From the NCBI GenBank assembly GCA_034509495.1, contig CM067508.1:22006117-22070116 (forward strand): 64,000 bases of DNA, given 5' to 3'. Positions 9,498-21,010 of the stretch are shown one piece after another. How positions within the stretch are numbered: the stretch's first letter is position 1; each line of letters starts with the position of its first letter. The DNA comes from Acestrorhynchus altus (taxonomy: Eukaryota; Chordata; Actinopteri; Characiformes; Acestrorhynchidae). The notes below the pieces were generated by a model. It did not search any database and was not told the DNA's origin. It saw nothing but the letters and a program-made list of their open reading frames with translations. The position numbers and the translations under genes are program-made.

Positions 9498-12400
9498 ATG
9501 AGCAAGACTACTTGGGAGATCTTGAATCAGGAGCGACTGAAAGACCAACTGTGTGATGTTGTCATCAAAGTGGGTGATGTGGAATTTAAAGCCCACAAAA
9601 ACATCCTCAGTGCATGCAGTTCATATTTCAGGTAATTTCACTGCTAAAAGTTAATTCTATGCACCGTTTTTCAGAAACTTTCCTTGTCTTGACTTTTTAA
9701 TCTTGTCTTTGCGACTCCAGAGTTATCTTCACCAGTTGCAGCTGGAATTGCACTGAGAAGAATGAGCTCACAGTCCCAGACGTGACTCCAGACATAATGG
9801 AGCTCATTCTTCAACACAGCTACAACTGTGACGTTAACATCACGTCTGATAATATGGAGCATCTTTTGAATGCTGCCAACTATCTGAACATAATAGACCT
9901 TGTTGACTTGTGCTGCAGCTTCATGGAGAAGCACCTCTGCCCAGAGAACTGCATCAGCATCTGCAGGTCAGAACAAGAGTATCACTGCAGTGTGTATAAT
10001 TCTGGAGATGATCAAACTAAATTCCTAGTCAATTGAGAATGGCTAGAATAGTAAAACAACAAAGGTGTACATGGTTAAATAAATGGCTTTATTTGGTTGG
10101 CCGTTGAATCCTAAATAACTTTAAAATAGTATTTCTTCAAATGAGCATGAACACTGCATTTTGAATGGGTTCTGCTTATTTTTAAGTTCTGTGAAGCAGG
10201 AAAAATGTTTCTTTCACAGACAGAAAATAGAAGAACCCTTTTTGGTGCTATATAGACCCATTTTCATAAAGCATTCTATACAGAAACCTCTACAGTTAAT
10301 TCTACATCACTTTGAAGAACCCTTTCACAATGCAAGAGCCATTTATTTTTGCAGAGGGTTCTTTAAGTGTCCATGGTTCTACTCAGAACACTTGAATTTG
10401 AACACAATTGAAATTTATGTAGGAGAAAGTGAGCCACAAAAAACCTTTATCCCCCTCTAAACCACACCTGGTATTAGGCATCAATGGGTCAATGGGTTCA
10501 TGTTTATCTTCTCCAGAGTCTTAATTTTGTTCCCAGCACTTCTCTACAGGTACTAGACTGTGTGTGTGCATTCGCACAATGGTGTTAACAATGTGCACAC
10601 CTTAAAGTACCTGAATATATTCATCATAAGGGGTGCCCGTAATCATTTGGACATGCTTCTATCTACTGTATTAGGATTGTATGCATATAGAATAAGTCAG
10701 CGATATCTATTTTTTAAGAACATCAGAGAGAAATTACCAGTACTTTCATTTTTACACAATTTTAATGCCATTTAACCCCAAAATCCCCAAAAATTATACT
10801 TTATTGTGTCTATGCTGCAGGATTGCAGATCTGAATGCTTGCTCTAAGCTTTATGAGCAGGCTTACACCTATGTCCTGCACCACTTTGAGGAGATTGTGC
10901 AGGGGGTGGGGCAGGATTTCATGGAGCTCACCCTGTCTGAGCTGTGTGACATCTTTGAGGAAGATGAGTTGAATGTTACACAGGAGGAAACCATCTTTGA
11001 AGCTACACTAAAGTGGATTGAACATGCCCCTGCACTCCGGTCCAAGTACATTGTCAAGCTACTGCCAAAGGTGAGGGCAATAGGACAGCTACAGTAAAGA
11101 CAATTAAGCGAAAAAGTAAAATACCCTTAAATGCAGTCAAACAATTTATAGTTTCCACCCCACAGCATACAGAATATTGGTGTTGAACCTTGTTTATTTC
11201 TGTGCTCATTTATTTCTTAAAGTGAATGAGAGGTGTAAACATGATTAGCTATCACTAATGAACTTTTACTGCTTTGTCTGTATAATTAGGTGCGGCTGGG
11301 GCTAATAAATGCTGACTACTTCTTAATCAACGTGAAGAACAATCCACTGATCAGTAGAAACCTGGAGTGCCAGCCCATGATTGTTCATGGCTTAAGGACC
11401 TTGTTTAACATCTACACATCTGGGCTGACTCAGGCTTGTGCTCAAGACTGCGTAAATCATCCCCGGCTACCATACTCCGTCATTTTAGCCATTGGTGGCT
11501 GGAGTTCTAACAGTCCCACCACAGCCATTGAGGTCTACAATTCAAGGGCTGACAGCTGGACATTGACTATTTGGGCAGAAGAAATCCCAAGAGCATATCA
11601 TGGCACAGTGATCCTGAATGGAGATGTGTACATCATTGGGGGTTTCAACGGTGTTAACTACTTCAGCAGTGTACATAAGTTCAATCCTGTTATAAACACC
11701 TGGCAGGAGGTTGGACCAATGTATGATTGCCGCTGTTATGTCAGTGTCACTGTGCTTGATGGCCACATCTATGCCATGGGTGGCTACAATGGCATGCACA
11801 GGCTGGATTCAGCAGAGTGCTACAACCCTGAGGGCAATCAGTGGAGCCTTATTCCCTGTATGCAGGTGCAGAGAAGCGATGCAGATGCGACTACATTCAA
11901 CGGCAAGGTATGAACCAACTGTGGGGGCTTCAACAGCTGAAGTGTATAGAGTAGCGTGAAAACATACTGTTGTAAAAAACAACCTTTAAACATTTATTAG
12001 ATTGAATACTGTGTTTACCACATCACTTGTTTGCACACCATAATAACCAGAGTCACTTACATCCTGTGTATCCTGTTACACAGATTTAGCATTCTGATTT
12101 TTGCCCAATGACTCCAGTTGGGGTAGCACAGTGGGCTTGGCAGACTGGGAAATCAAACCCTTGTGTCTTGTTGCCCTCTACACTACTCCCATCAGCTTTT
12201 CACAGCATTTTGGGTATCTATTTTATATCTTTATTAAGCCTGATTAAACTAATATATAGCATAAAAATCCATTATTTCAAAAATTACTTTGGGGGAGTTG
12301 CAGAATGGTTTATCATCTCATTCTTCATTATGAAGGCTCACCTCTCTGAAATGAAGCATAATGGAAAACATGAGAAAATGCCTTCATGCTAGTGCTCTTG

Positions 12401-13932
12401 CACACTGCAGTGTTAAGAATTTGCATGAATGCCAGGTTTTTAATGACTTCATAAATTGCTGGTTTCTCCAGATTTACATCTGTGGAGGTTTTAATGGCAT
12501 TGACTATCTGATCACGGCTGAGTGCTTCAACCCACATACCAACCAGTGGACTTATATCAGTCAAATGCTGAGTAACAGGAGTGGATTGTGTGTGATTACT
12601 TTCAACCAGCTTGTTTTTGCGGTAAGAAATTTTATTTTAATTGTTCGGCTCTTAAGTATATTTCAGTTATTAGTTCACTACTATAAAGTTTCAATGCTAT
12701 CTATGAATCATTCAATAGTTTCTATAAATTCAGTAACTAAAAATATTTGAGTATGCTCTATGAATTATTCAGTTACTACAATAAATTATTCAGTAACTAC
12801 TCTGTTAGTGCATGTTGGGTGCTGTCAGAGTAGATGCTAACTGTCAGTGATTTCCCTGAGAGGCAGGTTGTTAAATAAAAGGCTGCTAAATGTCATTGAG
12901 TGGCCTAAAGTTTCAGTTGATAGCATGGATATAAGAGTAGTCAAATGTTTCTATAATAGAAACATTATCCCTCTATTTTATTTCATTTCATTTCTTTTCT
13001 ACTTCTCCATACCAATGTATTGTGCCGTTGTTTATGGTCTCCGGTGTCGACCAGAGGAGGATGGGTTCCTCTCTTGAGACTTGGTTCCTCTCAAGATTTC
13101 TGACTCCAAGACTGAGGGAGTTTTTCCTTGCCACTGTTTGCCCACTGGCTGCTCATTTGAGGCTTGGACCCGTGTCTTTGTAAAGCTGCTTTGTGACAAC
13201 TTCTTGTAAAAAGCGCTATACAAATAAAATTTGATTTGATTTGATTTGATTTAATGATTTTCTTTACATAGATTGGTGGGTTTGATGGAATTCGACGACT
13301 GAATACTGTTGAGGTTTACAATCCAAACTCTGATTCCTGGAGCACTGTGAGCACCATGTTCCAATCCCGCAGCAACTTTGCTGTTGAGGTAAAAAAAAGA
13401 CCTTCCCCACCTTGCTAATTAAAATCTTATTCAATGTACACGATCATTGACAGTGTCTTGTTCTTCATTGTCATCTTTTCTTTTCCTGTTTTTCCTCTAG
13501 GTTATGGACGACCGCTTGTATGTCATGGGTGGCTTTAATGGTAACAACACCATGTCCTCAGTTGAATACTACGAGGAGGCAACTGATGAGTGGTACAAAT
13601 ACCATATAATGGGACAAGTAGCAAAACGTCTTTACACAAAAGGCCCCTGCACAGCTGACAAAATAATCCCCTCCAACATTTAACAAATCCCAGCAGTGTT
13701 TAGTGTCTCTGCTTAGCCACTGTACTAAACTAATGCAGCATTTCATTTGTGGATGAGTGTTTATGTGATGGGTTGTATTTTAGTCTGTGAGAGATGTGCT
13801 AAAATGTCTTTTCTTTAACTGATTTTTTGTGGTCTTTGCAGGTTTGATGTCTCGAAAATGAACGTGTCCCGCAGTGCTCTGAGTTGCTGTGTAATATCTG
13901 GCCTTCCCAACATTTCTGATGTAGTGACTTGA
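9498..13932 (+). CDS. klhl10-like: Kelch-like protein, KLHL10 family (BTB-BACK-kelch), 8 coding exons
   Basis: Coding exons are 9498-9631, 9721-9966, 10821-11070, 11290-11907, 12472-12621, 13272-13388, 13501-13592 and 13842-13932. All introns are GT-AG and phases match, giving 1698 nt and 565 residues. Order: BTB (about residues 12-120, with LCDVVIKVGDVEFKAHKN), BACK (about 125-235), then six kelch blades (about 275-560) with repeated GG motifs (AIGGW, YIIGGFNG, YAMGGYNG, YICGGFNG, IGGFDG, YVMGGFNG). The last exon ends in SALSCCV followed by a short tail. The blade and BACK wording resembles KLHL10, a spermatid substrate adaptor of CUL3 ubiquitin ligases; that role is family knowledge. The ATG at 9498 is chosen because it opens the frame into the BTB domain. 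Compared with mammalian KLHL10 (about 608 residues) the N-terminal leader and C-terminal tail are shorter, so this may be a fish-specific paralogue. Broken copies of exons 1 and 7 lie upstream. Confidence 0.9.
10165..10440. repeat. Inverted-repeat element in intron 2 of the kelch-like gene
   Basis: Stretches such as AGAACCCTTTTTGGTGCTAT and AAGAACCCTTTCACAATGC, with GCAGAGGGTTCTTTAAGTG in opposite orientation, mark a fold-back repeat of a family common in fish. Non-coding. Confidence 0.5.
10480..10665 (+). repeat. MITE-like family fragment in intron 2
   Basis: It shares CACTTCTCTACAGGTACTAG, the TGTGTGTGCATTCGCA region and a distal GTGCCCGTAATCATTTGGAC with the other members. The first half is missing. 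Confidence 0.5.
13020..13252 (+). mobile_element. LINE 3' tail in intron 5 of the kelch-like gene
   Basis: It contains GAGGGAGTTTTTCCTTGCCA, AGCGCTATACAAATAAAATT and a terminal (TTTGA)n tail, the 3' end of a very common fish non-LTR retrotransposon family (L2/RTE type). Its tail stops 19 bases before exon 6. Confidence 0.8.
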
Positions 13933-14025
13933 CAGACACCGGAAATGACCCATATTTAAAAAGACCACTGTGCATGACCCCCGAAAATGCACATTTACAA
14001 ATTTAACTCTGCTGTTAAATCAGCA

Positions 14026-14031
14026 AATAAA
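14026..14031 (+). terminator. Likely polyadenylation signal of the kelch-like gene
   Basis: A canonical AATAAA lies 94 bases after the stop codon of the kelch-like gene. It gives a short 3' UTR and is the first such hexamer downstream. No other gene end is nearby. Confidence 0.55.
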
Positions 14032-14204
14032 ATGTAAGCAAACAAAGCAAACACACTATTGCTTTTCTTTTAATTTTTAAACACCAACACAGGGTGGCAC
14101 TCTATAGTTTTAATTAATTGAAAAAGAACCATTTCTGTAAAGAACCTGTGGGTGTAAAGTGGTAAACAAGCTTGACACTGACTTTTGTAAAATGCTCTTC
14201 ACAC

Positions 14205-14690
14205 CTACAGTACACAATCATCAGCCATAACATTAATACCACCTGCCCTGATAATGAGAAGTTACACCACATCTCTGACCTGTCAAGTCCACAACACTTC
14301 TGAAGGTGTCCTGAGCTACCTGACACCAAGACTGACATTCACAGCAGATACAGGCTTTGAGGTGGGGTCTTCATGAGCATCAGTGAGCATTGGCTGACAA
14401 TGATTTCTCACCAGTTTACCGGTTGTCCTTCTTTGAATCAATATTGGTAGGTACAGACCACTGCATTCCAGCAACACCCTACAAGACCTGCCTAACATTT
14501 TGGAGCTCTTCTGACCAGACATCGAGTCGTCACAGTTTGGCTCGTCAATGTGTTTCAGGTCCTAATGCTCAACTTCCAACACTTGCTGCCTAATACATAA
14601 ATCCCATACTTTGATTGGTGACATTGTATATAAAACTGTTTTTCACTTCTCCTTACAGTGGTACTAATGTAATGGCTGATTTACTCTTCA
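14205..14690 (-). mobile_element. Internally deleted Tc1-like transposon
   Basis: The ends are inverted: CAGCCATAACATTAATACCA near 14221 and GTGGTACTAATGTAATGGCT near 14659. Between them are pieces of the minus-strand transposase region (for example ACCGGTTGTCCTTCTTTGAA). At under 500 bp against a usual 1.3-1.6 kb, most of the gene is gone. Confidence 0.75.
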
Positions 14691-16346
14691 GCTGGTGGCC
14701 TGGTTGTGATTCTCACTGCAGTGAAACCTAACGATTGCAAGAAACACCTCCCAATAACACCTGCTCTGCATTCCACAGATCTGCTATCAGTGGCTTTCTA
14801 ATACAGATTGCTTGAATCTGCAATAAGCTCCAGGCTGCAGGTCATACCAATAGCATCGCTCTTCTGGAGCACTTGCTCTACACAGGGCAGCTTCCTCTCT
14901 ACACAATTACTCATACTCCCCTCACAACCCTCAGAGGCGGCCTGCCGACAGCAACCATTCTTTCTGGCAGCAGAAAACAAGAAGTGTGCAGTTTTGCCAT
15001 GTGCACATGCTGAGCAGTGAAGCTCCTCTCTGGCTGCTGTATGAACAGGTCCTGATCTCCAGCCAGAGTCAGGAACAGATACAGCAACACAGATGAACAT
15101 TGTGTTAGCTGTGCTGTTATAAAAGAGGCTGGTTAATGTTTACTGTGAGAGATATAATCTGCAGTCTGAGAGAGCACAGCAGCATATGAACAGTACTCCT
15201 CATTACAGAAAATTAGAACCGCTCTGAGAGCAGAGATCGGTATCATCTCATAGCCAACAAACGAAGAAAAAAAAAACACAAATGGAGCCAAACAGTAAAT
15301 GTCAGAAGTGCAGGATGTCTGAAGAGCTCTATTGTCTGTTTAAGTGGGTCCTGCTCTCCTCAGAGTGTGAAAGGGGAGGACTGGCCTGTAACCTTGAATA
15401 TAAATTTGAAGTCCTCCTAGCAGCGAACTCCTCTGCCCTTTTCATTCCCAACACTAACGTTCTGCAGAAACACGACAGAGCAGCCAGAAATATCCTCCCC
15501 TTCATGCTCTTTGTGTGATGCGAGGCTCAGCGTGCCTGACATGATTAAAGCACCCGAGTCATTAGTGCAATAACAATGAGTATTGCATTAAAAAACATGC
15601 AGATTAATTATGGATTTAACGTCAGCTAAAGGGGCTCTTTGGAGAGCGGGGTGGACCAGGGCTTGATGTTTCTTCTCGCTTTATCATCGAGGCACCCATC
15701 AGAGTGCCCTAACATCAAATTCCCCATTCCACACTTTTTCCAGACAGCTCAGTGGATTTATCCATCAAAGAAGGAATTTGTGCTGAACAGTCAGTGATGT
15801 TACATGAATACATACAGTCCTGTGTTGTCTTAAGGCTCATTTATACTGCCTTTATGTATGAAAATGAATACACCCATTTAAGTTAAAGTATCCATTAATT
15901 TGACATGAGTGGGGATAAGGGGCCTGGCTTGAAAACAGTGCTAATGAGGCCAATAGCAAATATGGTAATGCTGTGGTGGCATGTTTGTAACTGGCATGAA
16001 AACAGTGCTGTAGAGAGGTTTCACTGTCGGCCACAATTGATGATGGATAACTTAGTTAGCTAGTTCATGTTATGCTGTTTGAACATGTTTTTTGTTGTTG
16101 TTGTTGTTTTTATAAAATGACCTGCTCATGTTTATGTTATGACAACTAGAAGCTTTTCTACTAGCTTCATGCCTAAGCCCCGCCATTGTTGAACTGTGAT
16201 TTCTGGAATGATGGTGCTTCATCCAATAATTCTGAGATGAGTTTGGCAGTTGGGGGTAACATGGGGATCTGATAATCCAACATCATAACCTCACTTACTT
16301 TAGCACTGAATGCACTGAATCCAATCTGCACAGCAATGCTCTAGAA
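14690..16346. other. Unique intergenic DNA; possible conserved element at 15540-15720
   Basis: No convincing exon. Short open stretches (such as 15282-15518) have no splice context or recognisable homology. The part at 15540-15720 is complex, balanced sequence with several TAATTA/ATTAAT-type homeodomain-like cores and no repeat character, which is how conserved non-coding elements usually look. Confidence 0.3.
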
Positions 16347-16464
16347 CAGGGGTGTCAAACTCAAATATACAGTGGGCCAAAATTTAAAACTTGAACAAAG
16401 TCACGGGCCAACATTGAACAAATTAACCTTTTATATATATATTTCTGTATATATATATATATAT

Positions 16465-16524
<60 letters not shown>

Positions 16525-16842
16525 ATAGATATAGATATTCTGTCTCCCACCTGTCCATAAAGCTCCTGTTTTCTGCCTTTCTTTTCGCCATTTTTGGGAA
16601 GGGTTAAGATGCTGACAGTTGTTGTATGACGACTGTCACAGAGGAGAGGGTATTTCTGGGTCCTGTCCTGATTTACGCGCCAAAACAACGGCAGGGCATT
16701 ATGGGATTTTTAGTATTAGCGGTGAATGCGCTGTATAATACCAGCAGGACAGCTCTAGTAGTCATTTGGTTTTGCCTCGCAGGCCAAATATAATTCCACT
16801 ACGGGCCAAATTTGGCCCGCGGGCCAGAGTTTGACACCTATG
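16347..16842. mobile_element. Non-autonomous hAT-like transposon with 8-bp target duplication
   Basis: It begins CAGGGGTGTCAAACTC and ends GAGTTTGACACCTATG, an inverted pair. The 8-base direct repeat CTCTAGAA flanks it exactly (16339-16346 and 16843-16850). Interior TTTGGCCCGCGGGCCAGAG is typical of this family. A (TA)n then (GATA)n microsatellite at 16448-16532 has expanded inside it. No transposase. Confidence 0.92.
16448..16532. repeat. (TA)n/(GATA)n microsatellite
   Basis: About ten TA units followed by about sixteen GATA units, inside the hAT-like element. Confidence 0.95.
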
Positions 16843-17135
16843 CTCTAGAATCTAGTAGAACGTATTCCCTGGACAGCAGAGACAGAAAAACAGTCCTAAT
16901 GAATAGGATAAACTCTTTTAATACCTTTGAATTCAGAAGAAACAATGAATGAGCAGGTCTCCCAACGTTGTTTGTCCATAAAGTGTCTCCTTGATATATT
17001 TTTACTGCATTTGTGTTTGTTTTTTTTTCTTCATTCTAAACATGCACATTTCCTACTGAAATATTTTTAATTAATTTTTAATGACTGCATAAAACTAAGT
17101 TCAGGGTCTCATAAGGGTCTCTTTATGATGATATG

Positions 17136-17661
17136 TGTCATGTCTGCCCTTGTGTCAGTCCAGTTTACCTCTGTCTTCCTGTCTTGGTGGTGTTGTTTCC
17201 TCCATGTGCTCCTAGCACATGGGTTGTTTTTGTCCTTGTGTCCTCCCTTGCTCCACCCATTCCCATGCCCATGCCCAGCACCCATGCCCCACCTGTGTCT
17301 GCTTTGTAACCCTGCCCCCTCGTTATCAAGTCCCAGGTGTGATCAATGTTATGTTGTATTTAAGACCCTTTGTTTCAGTCTGTTTGTTACCCCCTGGTTT
17401 GTTAGCATAGTTAGTGTTTTGTTTCTGTAAGTAAGTGTAGCTTGTTTTTGGTTTGTAATTTTTGTTTCTGTAAATCCCTTTTGTTTGTATATTGGTTCTT
17501 TTGTTTGTCTAGGTTTTGTTTTAGTTTATTTAGTGTTGTTTGTATTCCCCAGTTTTTGTTTAGCATCCAAGCTTTGTTTTTTTCTTTATTTTCATTAAAT
17601 CATCAAACCCTGCTTTTGCCTCCGCACCCTAGTCATCTCTGCCATCCGTCCGCACATGACA
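17136..17661 (+). mobile_element. Solo LTR, 526 bp, with 5-bp target duplication
   Basis: The ends are TGTCATG and CATGACA. The flanking direct repeat ATATG is at 17131-17135 and 17662-17666. A TATTTAAG motif (about 17358) followed by a CATTAAATC-type signal fits a promoter and polyadenylation region on the + strand. No internal retroviral-type sequence is present, so this is a recombination product of a gypsy-like or similar LTR retrotransposon. Confidence 0.9.
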
Positions 17662-17980
17662 ATATGGATGGTTGATCTGCAAAATCAAAGTTAGAAACAC
17701 AAAGAGGAGCATAAAGTGAGCCACTGTGAGGAACACAGTAGAAAGGATACATCTGTGGGAGATGCTCTTTCTGCTGAGGATGCTTCTAGGATGTGTTTCC
17801 CCTGTGTGCTTGTGTGTCTCTTGTTCTGCCTCTCCAGTGCTTTTTACACCAAATGCTTTCTTGCAAAATTTGCAAATCATGCTCGCTCCCGCCCCCCTAT
17901 ATATATATATATACACACACAGTATATAATACTGTATTGGTGCTGCTGCTGGAACCCTAATTTCCCTGAGGGAACCCTCC

Positions 17981-18301
17981 TGTCACATATCTTGTCTTGT
18001 CCCTCTAGTCTTTGTTTTGTTTATCTCCTCTGGTGCTTCTGAGCACATGTCTGGTCTCCGCCCATTCCCAGCTGTGTCCTATTTGTAACCCTGCCCCATC
18101 ATTATCATGTTCCAGTCTTGTCTAATATTCTCTGTGTATATAAGCCCCTTAGTCCCAGTCTGTCTTTGTCGGTCTTCTTGTTAACTTGTCTGTATGTCTA
18201 GTTGTTATGGTTATTGTGTTTTGTTATCCTTTGAATAAATCTACAACCCTGCACATACTTCTGCCTCTACCTACTTGTTGATTGAGTCTGCATACCTAAC
18301 A
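17981..18301 (+). mobile_element. Second solo LTR, 321 bp, with 5-bp target duplication
   Basis: It starts TGTCACATATC and ends CATACCTAACA. The direct repeat CCTCC is at 17976-17980 and 18302-18306. It has a TGTATATAAG TATA-like box and a GAATAAATC polyadenylation-type signal. The sequence resembles but is not the same family as the LTR at 17136-17661. Confidence 0.88.
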
Positions 18302-18306
18302 CCTCC

Positions 18307-20640
18307 CAAGGGATCAGTAAAGTCCTATCTAATGTATTCTAATTTAATACAGCAGACTCCTGCTGCTGTATATAAGCATAAAAGTAATAAAGAAAATCAC
18401 ACTTTTCATTTGTTTGAAACCTTTCCAGATCTTACTGTCCCATACATTCAACTGCTAAGTAAGACTCCTGGTCAGCTCAAACCACCTCAGTGACCTTTAC
18501 ACAGAAGCTCTGAAGTAAACAGCACATTCCTGCAGGTGGCCTCTAGATGTGCCAGTGTCCTGGAGTTCCAGACTTCCAGAGCCTTGACCTTTTGCAAGTT
18601 TTCCACAAATGTGAAAGCATGATCTAAAGAGTCACCTGAAGAGCAGTCAGTCATGGTTCTGTCCCTCACTGAGCCATCTGCCACTTGGGAAGGAGGTCCT
18701 CAACAACGTCTGGGAACAAGGTCACTCAGCCTGAGACCAGAGCGAGAGTCAACATTATTTCTGTCCCGTGTTCAGTGGAACATTACTTTGCTTCCATCTC
18801 TTAATCAAAAAAGGAACGCTTGATGCTTTCTGTCCTTCGATAAAAAGTATGTATTGTTGTGGAAACGTTGTGAGATGGATAGTGATGTTTATCTTGCTTC
18901 GTTTCCACTACAAGTAAATGGCTTTATCAGGAGGATGAATGCACATACTTTTGAGCACTAAAGTGCTGCCTTGTTGTATCTCTCTTATTTGTGCAGTCTG
19001 CTGCCACTGACTGATATGGCAGCGTGAGACGGATTTCATTCTAACACATACATCAACAGCACCATGCAGCTCGACCCAGACACCCATAGAAATGAAAACA
19101 ATCCATTCCATACAAACAGCTTTGACTGCAGTCAGAGGGAGATGTCATCTGGAACGCTATGCTCGTCAGGCCGCTTTCATGTCACAATGGTGGTGACGGA
19201 GGGATCAAGCCATTGCGGCATTGAGATATGAGAAAAAGAAGAGCCCAATTACAGTTAATTATTTGTGACAAACGTGCGACACAGTGGGTAGAGAAGGTGG
19301 GTTTCGGTGGGGGATGAGGGGTGGTGACTCTGGGCTGCAATTTTTTTGTGTGAAAAGCCTTTATAAAGCAGCTCTGGCTGATCAACAGAGGTAGCATATG
19401 TGCACCCCCTTCTGAGGGAACACCTTTTCATGAGCTGGGAGAATGCTGGAACTGCCTCACTTCATTAGCAGCACAAAGAGAAAGAGAGAGCACATCGGTT
19501 TCCAAGCTGCAAAACCCACAACAGAAGACATTTCGCTTTAGACTGATTGGGAGCTATTAAAATATGCTCTCTGACAGGTTTGTTTCACACAAATTCGTTT
19601 TATTAGAGCAGAAACACAGAAGATTAGTCGCATGAACGAGGAAGAGGACTGTTTGATAAAGTTCTTTTCATGTGGAATGAAATCTGGCTTTAATAAAATC
19701 GAAGAATATTCATATTGATGTCTCATATGCCATTGCACCGACTCGTGGGCTGCTAATGTCAATAAACAGCTTGGTTCTATTGGGCTGCTTAGTGAGCTGG
19801 TGAATAAAGGCTGGTGTTTATGAATGACACCAACAAACGAGTCCTGGTTAATAGAGCTCATACTGAAACAGGACAAAGTGGATTTAATGTTAAATTTAAA
19901 GCCAGCTCTGATGCACTAGGCCACATTTTTCATTTCTAGTTGGAGGGAAAGATGAGATCCCCTGACATTAATGCAGCCCTGAAAGTGATGATGGCTATAA
20001 TCTGGGGTGACAGATTGGTTTACTGTAAATCTGGGCACAGATCTAAAATTACTTAGAAGCTGTTATTTTAGCATTGGGGTCACACAAGGCTGAAAAATGT
20101 ATAGCCTTGTGGGTAAGGCTGAGGTCTCACTGGTCTAACCATCATCTTAATGCAGTGCCAAGATGCAGGAACCATTTTCCCTCTTTATGTGCTCTGTACT
20201 GTATAAGTAACACCAGTGGTGGAACTCCATTACACCAGTGCTTTTGCAAGATAAGCTAACTCAAAAAAATCAAAAAGATAAAAATAGACAAGTCATACAC
20301 TCAGTTAATCTAAGTAAGGATTTGAGAGATTTTGAGATAAGGTAAAGTAATTCAACTGTGTTATACTTATGCTTATTCTTGATGAGCAAAGCTCCAATTG
20401 ACGGTGCGCTAGAAAAATATGAAATTAAATTATGTTTACTTGATTAACTCAACATGTACATTGTTTGTTGAGATATTCAATTGTTTTTTTTAATCTTTTG
20501 AGTTCACTTAACTCATGTTTTACTCTGAACTCTACACAGGTGTTTGAGTTAATTAAACTCAAATGTTAGTAAACTATATTAACTAAGCATTGATTAGTAC
20601 CATAGATACTACCTATACAACTTTACATGCTGCCTGGAAT
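18307..20640. other. Intergenic DNA without genes; possible conserved block 19140-19900
   Basis: No exon is supported. The interval 19140-19900 lacks repeats and has complex composition with CAATTACAGTTAATTATTTG at about 19248-19267 and several TAATT cores. It could hold enhancers. The rest is ordinary AT-rich spacer. Confidence 0.3.
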
Positions 20641-20650
20641 TAGGCATGTT

Positions 20651-20862
20651 TATCAATCAATCAATCAATCAATCAAAGTTTATTTATATAGCGCTTTTTA
20701 CAACAAAGGAGTTGTCACAAAGCAGCTTTACAGAAATCCAGGTCCAAGCCTCAAATGAGCAACCAGCACTCAACAGTGGCAAGGAGAAACTCCCTCAGGC
20801 TAAGAGGAAGAAACCTTGAGAGGAACCAAGGCTCAAGGGAGGAACCCATCCTCCTCTGTTCT
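20651..20862 (-). mobile_element. LINE 3' tail, minus orientation
   Basis: Reverse-complement copy of the family at 13020-13252: an (ATCA)n head, then TTTATTTATATAGCGCTTTT, and AAGGAGAAACTCCCTCAGGC further on. 5' truncated. Confidence 0.82.
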
Positions 20863-20865
20863 GAG

Positions 20866-21010
20866 TTTATCTGCTTTAGGGAGTACTATTTTATTGCCAG
20901 TACTTCTCTCCCAGCACTAGACAAACTGTGTGTGCATTTTCATATCTATGTCAGCAATGGGTTTGACTTAAATGAACTCAATGCATTACTTAGAAGAGCC
21001 AACAATTGAA
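20866..21010 (+). repeat. MITE-like family fragment
   Basis: It carries the shared stretch GCCAGTACTTCTCTCCCAGC and CTATGTCAGCAATGGGTTTG of the ACACTATATGGACAAAAGTA family; both terminal repeats are missing. Confidence 0.5.

Noticed and set aside
15282..15518. 78-codon frame as a small protein gene
   Set aside because: Cysteine-containing but with no homology, no splice context and no repeat-free evidence of conservation.
20755..21009. 84-codon frame
   Set aside because: It spans a minus-oriented LINE tail and a MITE fragment; both are repeats.
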